Below, one piece after another: positions 54,301 through 64,000 of a stretch of DNA of 64,000 bases (its first letter is position 1; every line of letters starts with the position of its first letter). Source of the DNA: Sinohyriopsis cumingii (Eukaryota; Mollusca; Bivalvia; Unionida; Unionidae); NCBI GenBank assembly GCA_028554795.2, contig CM068831.1, positions 29,292,159 through 29,356,158 of the forward strand, written 5' to 3'. Both the position numbers and the translations under genes were made by a program. The notes beneath the pieces are model-generated. The model did not search any database, was not told where the DNA came from, and worked only from the letters and a program-made list of their open reading frames with translations.

Positions 54301-57300
54301 CAGTCTACTGAGACCCTAACGAACAAGCAAACGTATATCTACATCTTATAATTCTTTTCATTTCAAAAGCTGCGTCTAAGCACCAGAACCCCATTTAATT
54401 AACACCAGCTGCGTTACATGACTTCAAGTTGTTAAAAACCGCAACCAATCCTTTCAATATTTTCATTCCTTTAAATTAACGAACAAAGGGATTTGGAAAA
54501 TAGGAAAAACTGACTCTATGAAATGTAAAACACATTTGCATAAAGAATCACGCAGAGAACTCTCCCACAGTGGATAATTATCGCGGCGCATTGATCTACG
54601 CACCTGTAAAGTGATGATAATAGAATCGCAAGGAACTTTCGAAGAAACAGCTTTCATTCTTATGATTAGGTTTTATACCTGTGCAATAACATTTAATACA
54701 AAATTGCAGCTGGAAATTTTAATGAGAATCAATTATCCTTCGTGAAGTTCTATACAATAACTCTGTGGTTCTTTTCAAAATTTATTGATTATATGTTGAA
54801 GATATTTACACAAGTACAGATCTCAATATATTTCAGTTAATTACATTTAGGTTTTGATAATATTTCCTGAAAAAAAGCCGCCGAATTTCAAATATAAGCG
54901 CCTCCTTCTAAAATAAATGCAGTATTTTAGTCTTTCATTTCCACGAATCCTTCTGTCTACATTCATGCACGACCCGTCACAAAATCTTAGATAAAATGAC
55001 AGTCTGTAAGTACTAAACATAAGTAACTTCGTTGGTGGTTTGCTTTTCCCAATTTAATTGATGATTTGTAATATATAGTAATAATACAGATCTTTGCATG
55101 TGCCAAGAGACCCTTAGTGTACAATTATGCTACACGTGAGGTGCCTTCAAGAAATGTTTAAAAGCGATCTAGAGACACCAATAACAAGACTTCAAGTTTA
55201 TGCTTTTAATAACTAGTTTTCTGCATCAATCACAGACAATATCAGTGACTATATTTACACGATCTGTTGATATTTGTCACCAATACCGTATTTAGACCTA
55301 TAATACTCTACGACAAACGGTACACATGTTTAATGAAAGACTCATGCGTAAGTATAGTATAACAAAATCAGTTGTGATTCAACTCGCATCACATTCTTGT
55401 TTGAAAACAAGGAATACATCGGTCGTTGATTAGGCTAGATGGCAAATCGAATATTAGTGCATCTTCTGCTATCGAACTCCAAACCTGTCAATGCCACAAA
55501 CAAATTTCACCTTCCTATGTAGAAATTAACATTATAACAAACGGAAATTCGTATAAGTCAACTCTCAATAATGTAATATTTTGTTTCTGAATGTCATAAC
55601 ATGACGTTTAGCAGGTAAATCCCATTTGTGATGTTTGAATCTTATCCCATCCCAACAGTATTAATCCACGCATGAAATGTGTTGACAAAAATAACAGTCT
55701 CTTCAATTTTATACAAATATAGTAAGTATTCTGAAGAAAAAAACTTCAAGAAAAATTATATCTGCAAGTTTTCTTGGTAAACTGTTGTTGTCAAAAATTA
55801 TTATAAACATTGGGGACAATAGTTTCCATTAAAACTATAGATTCTCATTGCATTGACACATTATGGAAAAATTCCATACAACTTGGTGAAATGTCTTGCG
55901 TTAAAAGATATAATATAATGAAACTATAAATTGTGTTGGCATGCATAAGTAAGTATTTCATACATAAATTTTCAGCACTTTGTATTTTGTCACCATCTTC
56001 TCCATGAATCAAAATCTGCATCTAATAGGATCTAATAGTTGTTCATGATATGTAATTGCTTGTAATTGTACCAATCTTATTGTATTCTTTTCCTTAATTG
56101 CATTCTTTTTATAAATATTACATCATATACAATGTGTTTAACACTACACAACGATCCAAACTCAGTAGGTCCATCCCTTCATCGCAGTGAATATCCGAGT
56201 AACATCTATGACACCAAAAGCAGACACATAGTCTTGACATTAACGAATAAATAAAACATTAGTGGGCTTCAGTACATGAATAACATAAATAGCTATCGCA
56301 CATCAATGCAACTTACTAAATTATTAGTAGTCAGATTAAATCAGCAATACTTTGTAAACTCTGAAAACCACGTAAACATTACGAATCAACTGCTTTTACT
56401 GGGAACAATTTAAATCAATAAATAACACACTAAATGATTATTGCCTTAGGCTATCATCTTAGAAAATGAAGATGAAAACTCTGAAGCCTCATCTGTACCA
56501 AATTAATAGACAACATTCAACAGAAACAAAACAATACATGATACAGAGTTTAATGAAAAGCTAACATGAAAAGACCATAACGTCGTTTAACTCGTACACT
56601 TCGTATATCATTAATGAAATATTCCAGACGGACGTCCATACAAGATGCAAGGACTATCATACATCCACAATCCGTGGCGGAGTGATTCTCTCTCGTAACT
56701 TAAATGCACAAAGTTGTAAACGCAGGTCTAACTATTATATGAGGTAATATTTAACCGGTAAAATGTTTGTTTCATAAACATTTTGCACTACTTTATGAGG
56801 CACAATGTCGTTACATTACTTACTCTGCATCAGAAAACAACAGACCACCTTCTGATAACTAAAGCCAGATAATTGTTACCCCAACCCCAGCACCAAGATT
56901 CTTTTACACAAACTGTACTTTATTCCAATAAACTGTAGAATAGCAAAATGTAAGTGTGAAAATACACCAAGAAAAGAAGATTGCAACGACGCAATATATA
57001 TATAATTGCAGGCCTAACTCTTAGAGCTAATTGTTAAAATTAATAGCTTTGATTTTAATGTCCATAACTTCTCCAAATAATCCAAATAGCCATGCTTACT
57101 AATATAGCTCCTGCATGTTTTTATATATATATATGTATAGCTTAGGAAGCAAAACTAATGATGCGGTAATAAATGAAAACATGGCAGATAAACGCTATGT
57201 GACTTCATGAAGCAGGCAAATAATTTTCAAAATTATTCAAGGCCAAACTGTAAAATACTTTACATATTTTAAGATACAGAGAGATAGGCATGTCGTACAC

Positions 57301-57625
57301 ACAGTGTATGTATACATCAGTTCCAAACCAAAATCCAAGCATCAATATTTTATTCCATCTGGTTGTCTCTCATCCTCAGAATCGAAAGAATCATATAGTC
57401 ATATCATTATAATCAAAAGAACACGGTCTGTATGCGTAATTTTCTATACAAGGGTCCGCGAACTATCCAACATCTTTAAAGCCTAGTTATATAAAAAAGT
57501 AATAGTAGGAACGGAAGAAGAGTCAGGTATCAAACCATGCTGGTCTCCATAAATACAAGGACAAAGAGAACGTATGACAAATACCATTCCTCCAAGATGG
57601 CCTTCGAGTAGATTGCATCATTCAC
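51330..57625. other. No gene seen
   Basis: About 6.3 kb of AT-rich DNA. I found only short chance frames and a TATATATAAAAAG box at about 52957 without an associated gene. Confidence 0.4.
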
Positions 57626-57631
57626 GAACAG

Positions 57632-58690
57632 TGGCCATGCAATAATCTTTCAGTACCATGCCATGAAATGATATTTCAATACCATGCCATGCAAATGATC
57701 ATTCAATACCATGCCATGCAATGATCTTTCAAAACCACGCCATGCAACGATCTTTCCAAACCACGCCATGCAACCATCTTTCAATACAATACCATGCAAT
57801 GATCTTTCAATACCACGCCATGCAATGATCTTTCCAAACCAAGCCATACAATGATCTTTCAATACCATGCCATGCAATGATATTTCTATATAATGCCATG
57901 CAATGATGTTTCAAAACCTTGCCATGCAATGATCTTTCAAAACCATGCCATGCAATGATCATTCAATACTACGCTATGCAATGATCTTTCCAAACCAAGC
58001 CATACAATGATCTTTCAATACCATGCCATGCAATGATATTTCTATACAATGCCATGCAATGATGTTTCAAAACCTCGCCATGCAATGATCTTTCAAAACC
58101 ATGCCATGCAATGATCATTCAATACTACGCCATGCAATGATTTTTCAAAACCACGCCATGCAATGATCTTTCAATACCATGCCATGCAATGATCTTTCAT
58201 TAACATGACATGCAATGATCCTTCAAAACTACACCATGCAATGATCTTTCAATACCATGCCGTGTAATGATCTTTCAATACCACACAATGCAATGATCTT
58301 TCAATACCATGCCATGCAGTGATCTTTTAATACCATGCCATGCAATGATCTTTCAATACCATGATATGCAATGATCTTTCAATGGCATGGCATGCAATGA
58401 TCTTTCAAAACCACGCAATGCAATGATTTTTTAAAACCACGGCATGCAATGATCTTTCAATATCACGTCATGCAATGATCTTTCATACCATGCCATGCAA
58501 TTATCTTTCAATTGCATGATATGCAATGATCTTTCAATGCCACGGCACGCAATGCTCTTTCAAAACCACGCCATGCAATGATCTTTCAATACCATGCCAT
58601 GCAATGATTCTTCTATACCATGCCATGTTAGTATCTCCCAATACCTTGCCATGCAATGATCTTTCTAAATCACGCTATGCAATGATCACA
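57632..58690. repeat. 26-bp minisatellite, about 40 copies
   Basis: The repeat unit contains ATGATCTTTCAATACCATG followed by CCATGCA, 26 bp in total, with many point variants between copies. A 156-bp block (six units) is duplicated head to tail (57831-57986 and 57987-58142), showing higher-order structure. The minus-strand frame with MAWFGKI repeats is a by-product, since three units make 26 codons. Confidence 0.93.
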
Positions 58691-58789
58691 AGTTATTAAA
58701 ATTTCGTGTAGTGATATTTAAGCTCCTTAAGTGCATGATTTGTAATTGCAGCTTCTGATTTTACTCGCATTTGTTTTCAAGTGTACACG

Positions 58790-58820
58790 TACACACATAC
58801 ACACACACACACACACACAC
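58790..58820. repeat. (CA)n microsatellite
   Basis: ACACACATACACACACAC-type tract. Confidence 0.9.
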
Positions 58821-58824
58821 CTGT

Positions 58825-61800
58825 TGTTTCAGGTGGATTGGAAGGGTTTGTACTCCTAGGTTGTTATAAGGTGTGTACGTTCGAGCAGCTATATGTTTAT
58901 ACCATTGGTCTTACAGTTTGTTTTGACCAAGCCGTCAAAACCAAATCTTACTGTTGCAACTATTGTAACAGTGATAGTATAAAATGTTCAAGTTATGGAC
59001 ACGAGTAAATGCAAAAGCAACATTTAATATATGCAATTTACAGTCGCTTTAAACGTGTTGGTTTATTCAAAATCACAACAAAAGTTTATAATGTATATAT
59101 AGGTGCTGTCATATGAAATAAACATTCCAAACAGTCGGTCTGCTTTTATTTGTTAAATACATGATGAGATTGTACGGTTCAGTGGGAGAACTTTCTGGAT
59201 AATATAAACCAATCAAATTTGAATTAAGGTTTTCAATTTATAATTCCATACACCAAGCTTTTTTCACATTTCCCATTGAGGCAAGGGTAGATGCTCTAGC
59301 AAGTATGTAATCCACAATAATTGTGCCTCTGACAACGCTCTGAGAATGAGGTGAATTGTTATCGATATTATGCATTTAAGTAAAGAACTTTAAAATTTAC
59401 CTTTTCAGTAATATACACTGCGTCGCCCAGAATATTCGTTATACATAATGGTTAAACAGTATTTAATAAAATATAGTGTACATTAATCAGTTTTGTGTAC
59501 GTAATGGGAAAGTGTGAAAAACAAGTTCGAAAGCCGCCAGGATGGCGCATACGTTTGCCTTAGGAAGTGTGTTGCATCGGAGAGAACATCTATTTATATA
59601 AAACTAACGAAATGATGCTGACACAAACCATAATCAGGCCACCTTATTGCTTACTGAAAAGTAAACATAATTAAACTAAACGAAACAACATCATCAGATT
59701 GTCATAAATATTTTTAAGCTTCCTCTTTTGATGTGTGCAGGGCGATGTCTAAAAAGGAAAACTTTTAGTTTCATTTCTCTTCAAATACTATCCTGGTGAC
59801 ATCCTTATAATTTACTAAGTTTATGTGAGTTGTAATCTTGGACAAATTGACATCATCTGGTCAAATCTGAAAGTACTACAAATCATGTGAAGTAAAATTA
59901 CTGACCCGCTTTAGCACAATAATGTCAATGTAATGTAAGCCTCGGTGATCTGATCATGCATAAACAACTTTCTCTTTTGAATAATTGCATCTTTTCTTTA
60001 AGCCTAGCAATTTTCGTGGTAAGAGTTTTAGTTTTGTAGCGACATGGCACATGCATCCCCGTGTCCTTTATTTCATCATGAGTGTAATACGATGATTTAG
60101 TTGGATGATTGAGTCTGCCGGTATGCCACCATAAGATAACCTTGCTAAATGTTCGGAATAAGTCTTTACGATCACCTGAATTCACTTAACTTAACTCATT
60201 AAATGTAGGGTGTTACTTTCCATATCGTCTTAGTGTAATGCAGGACATAATGCAATATCTCAGTTGCGGTTTCATGTTTTTGAAAAGGTACATCAAGAAT
60301 TTTCCAATGGTGGTATTTTGAAATACTAACTTTAAACCGAAGCATGAAGGAAAGGGATGTTTACATAATTACTGTTGCCACGAACAAAACGAATATTGCT
60401 ATAAGCTCCAATAACTTGAATGACATTCCTGGTTTGAAATACAAATGTCAAATGTTTGGTGAAAATATTTTATTTCACAAATATTTTATTTCACAAATAA
60501 TCTTTCTACTTAAATTGGACAGAGTAGACTTTGGTCAACTTCGCGGTATCTTCTTATAGGCCTCTTTTGTTTGAACCCTTGGATAAATATTAAAGGGTGA
60601 AAATGTAATTATTTGGGTAATATCATTGCTCTTTGTTTTGATATAAGCTACCGCTGAAAACTCTAAACGAGTTCTGCAGACGAATTTGAGTCCATAAGTG
60701 GGTGCCTGTACTTCTCAAGGAAAGCAGATCGCGTCATGACTGACACTGACCCATCCTGTCGGAACTGTAAGTAGGTCAAATGAAGCACGCATTTCGCTTA
60801 TTCTGCTGGTTGTGGTGTATATGAGTAGGTTCTATGTTTTATATAAGACGTGAACAATTGAAGCTAGCAAGGGAGGTTTCACCGTTCTCAGCCAGATTAG
60901 AGCCAAAAATTGATTCAACCTTATCAACCTGAAGCGGCGAGGCAACAGTAAGGACTGTAGCTGAAGCCACCAGAAGGTATGTCATGCATCACTTATTGGC
61001 TGCTGAACTGTGCATCACGGTATGTTTGAAATGACGTCAGTCGCTAAGCTTGAAGATCCAACGATTACCTCGCATCTCACAGTGCCTTTGGTGCATTCCT
61101 TTGCTGTGTATATAAAGCTCATAGTTGTGTGGAACACGTGTTAAGTCGAACTAGTGCATGTGTTAGATGTATGCATGGAGAATCAACCAAGGTATACTAG
61201 TCATTTACTATGATTGTCTTCTACGCCTTTTCAGGGTTTGCATTATTCACATTTTGTCCTACCCATGCTCTAAAATCTGCAAGACGAAAATTAGAGCAGT
61301 CGATAGTAGTAAAGGGTCCACTCGACTGCCTATAGATAACATACCAAAACGTCGCTTTTAATGAGATATGTGAAAATTATCAAGTGTAAAAATGCTAGAA
61401 TGGAATGCTTGTAAGTCTGTCCGTAAAGGCACAATCATTGAAGTTTAGCTTTTGATAACTAGGAATTCGACAAATAAACTATCTAAAGAATATGTTCGTG
61501 TGTTTGTAGCCGAGTGAAGCTGAAATTATACAGCATTACCGTTGACTAAAATAACCACTGCATCCCTAAATTTTCTATAGCACAAATTTTAACTACGCTC
61601 GAAATTAAAGTAATTAAACATTTGTCCAATGTCCTAGGCAAGATGATGCACTAGCGACCCATGCATTCAAATCTTCATAAAGTGGCGCATATGTGTTCGT
61701 TAGCGACTAATTTGTGTCTGTATAATGGCCAAAGAGACCTTGTTTTTAAATGAAAGGAGCATAAAAACTTAATAATATTCATAACGTATACTTCCTGCGA

Positions 61801-64000
61801 GGACAAACACTTCCAACTAACATGAAAGGCGATTACATTTTATCAAAATTGTAAAAGATATTTTGCGAGATCTCTCATCAGGAGTGAAATGTTTGCTCGT
61901 GACGGAGGCAGTAACTGAAGCATTCACTGTATTTGGTTCAATCGCTTTACCGAGTGGAGATAACTATAATAACTGCCACATATGTGTGCAAGCAGCTTTA
62001 AGACTTCATTGCTGAGGATTTTGATGTGGATGGGCTATGTTTGCGAGGTATTGATCATATTACCAGAGATATTAAGATCGGTTAAGGTATTCGAAGTAGA
62101 AATATGATGTATATTTATATTAATTTAAACTTACTGGTATATCTGGGTCCCACCATATTTTTCTGCTTCGTTACATTGCAGTATTTCTGAACAAACCGTG
62201 ATACCTAATTGGGTAAACCGCACTTATGAGAGGAACCAACAATTTAATGCTCTGGGACTGATACGATTTTGATGTTGAATTTCCGTCTGTCAATAGCTGA
62301 CAAATATATTGCACTCATTTATTGCAAAATAACACCATATTATATCATTATATTATCTAAAATTCATTTCTATCTTTCTTCAAATAAAGTGAAATAATTT
62401 ACCTTAGCTCACAAAAAATGCGAAGAAGTAAACTATTATACCGGTAAAACTTGGGAGCTCTAATGACGGGCCAATCTTGTCCATTTCAAAGAGCAAACAG
62501 GACCTGTTCACGGTTTTGATACCACACCGTGCACTTGTGGTTAATAATGTTGACCTATCAGTCCTCTCAATTTTTGTTTAGAGCACCATTCCCTAAGTCT
62601 TTATTGTCTTGCAATTGTTATATACAGATTGATACAGGAAAGGATGGAACGTGTCTGCCTGCGATCTGATATTTTTACCATGCTTAACGGTGAATATGTA
62701 CTCCATTTTAACTATGGCTTTAACTATAACATTGTTTCATGATAACATCAGCCATAGGGATTGATAGCGCATATCGTTCTGTTTGAATCAGCAGCCACAG
62801 TTCGGATATTAAATATGAGTGCAAAGAGGTATTGTATAACTAATACACTTTAATTGATTCTTGAGATTCCAGATTAAAGTTTTATTTGATCCATCTCTAC
62901 TGCTTAATGCAACTACACGCAATACCAACAATGTCACTGAATGAGTTTAGAAAGGAAAATCTATGTATGCACTACCTTAAGCGCCAATCTCAAACAATAT
63001 GTTGCATGTTTTGCATCAAGTATTTTAACATTCCTATTAAACATCCACCTGGTGCATTGCAATAAAAATGCCAAAACCGCTGAACAACAGGAAATAATTA
63101 CATTTGGATAAATCCCGGACCTTGGGGATTAGTCGAGATTGAAATGCCTGTTTAAAATATCGATACAATATACTATATATTACATACACTATTGAAATGG
63201 TATTGATTCAACATTTGCTGAAACAAATGAATATTTCAGGGAAAGACCAGTCTATGGCCGTGTTTGTTTCACCTATTAAAGATTTAAATATATTGTAGTG
63301 GACGGTACTAAATTAGGTAATGTAAAAGATCAAATCTACAATTTAAACTCATAAGTTTGAAAACAACTTTACTTTAAACCTCTAACGATCAGTGACCCTT
63401 AATGAGGTGTGTGTGTGTGCGGTTCTCATGACCTTGCTTTCAATCACATGAGTTGTTCTGTAGACTTATTTTGTGGGTACATGCTAAGTGCAAATATTTA
63501 TTTGTATCTTTAACATAGTACTAATATGCTTGCATGTGAGAAAACTAAATAAATTAAGTTGCACGCACAAAGAGACCAAATATATAGCCAGATGAAGGTT
63601 ACAAGAGAAAACGAAAACAAAATATTAAAGAATAGTTCATACCATCGTAACATCCATGTGCATGTATTTGTATAAGGCGCTAAAACTGTATTGCGAATAT
63701 AAATTCATATTGTTTTGTTTAGCAACATTGTATTTATTACTCAACCGTCAAGACTAAAATGGTGCTTTCTAAAACGTTATTAAGTACCTATTTTCATTTT
63801 GCCAGGGTGATTACATCCCCTGCCATCGTGTTTAATATTTAGATTCTGTTATACAACCAATTAATTCTGAGGTGAGTCTTACCAAGCAGGACTAGTAATA
63901 AAATGTAATTTTGAGAGTAAAATACTTGCAGTATATTCTGATTACCAAGAACATAAAACGGTTTTGCAATTGTAGATTAGTACTTAGTAGAAAACGTCAT
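58825..64000. other. No gene seen
   Basis: About 5.2 kb of AT-rich DNA with chance frames only. A 16-bp tandem pair (AAATATTTTATTTCAC) sits near 60465-60498. Confidence 0.4.

Noticed and set aside
57650-58690. CRISPR-like array
   Set aside because: Repeats are contiguous without unique spacers, are imperfect, and sit in eukaryotic DNA. It is a minisatellite.

Overview
The window looks like AT-rich metazoan nuclear DNA, most likely from a mollusc or similar marine invertebrate. It is rich in microsatellites, and it carries two tRNA-headed SINE families, an old I-type LINE and several foldback DNA transposons. I found no convincing host protein-coding gene. This assignment is inferred from repeat style, not from a marker gene.

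The centrepiece is an integrated virus-like element at 14100-30332 (about 16.2 kb). It has terminal inverted repeats of 240 and 237 bp and is flanked by a 5-bp target duplication (TCCCT at 14095-14099 and 30333-30337). Its genes are of the Maverick/Polinton/adintovirus type: a double-jelly-roll-type major capsid protein, a penton-like minor capsid protein in two pieces, pVI-like and pX-like internal virion proteins, an adenain-like cysteine protease, a fibre-like protein, an FtsK/HerA packaging ATPase and a retroviral-type (rve) integrase. Less usual parts are a B-family DNA polymerase palm fused to an SF1 helicase, a zinc ribbon joined to a parvovirus-type phospholipase A2, two HNH nuclease-like genes, and terminal repeats that can each fold into a long hairpin.

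Layout of the element: a rightward structural block (14405-21360), then two small rightward ORFs (21445-21978), a leftward gene (22114-22545), a repeat-rich and highly structured non-coding kilobase (22546-23542), leftward HNH and zinc-protein genes (23543-24362), a rightward replication block (24419-27907), the leftward integrase and PLA2/zinc-ribbon genes (27954-29345), and the rightward packaging ATPase (29355-30029). Several stop codons sit in or just before perfect palindromes, a possible transcript 3'-end signal.

The element is a decaying but young copy. The capsid, protease, fibre and ATPase frames are open, but the polymerase, integrase, HNH and several other genes each carry one or two breaks. 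Five of the six inferred frameshifts fall in A7 or C10 runs, so assembly error must be considered.

Outside the element: left flank 1-14094 (SINEs, a long-TIR foldback transposon at 4562-6324 carrying a nested SINE, microsatellites); right flank 30338-64000 (SINEs, microsatellites, a palindromic MITE near 36189, a degenerate LINE at about 42120-47632, and a 26-bp minisatellite at 57632-58690 with higher-order structure).
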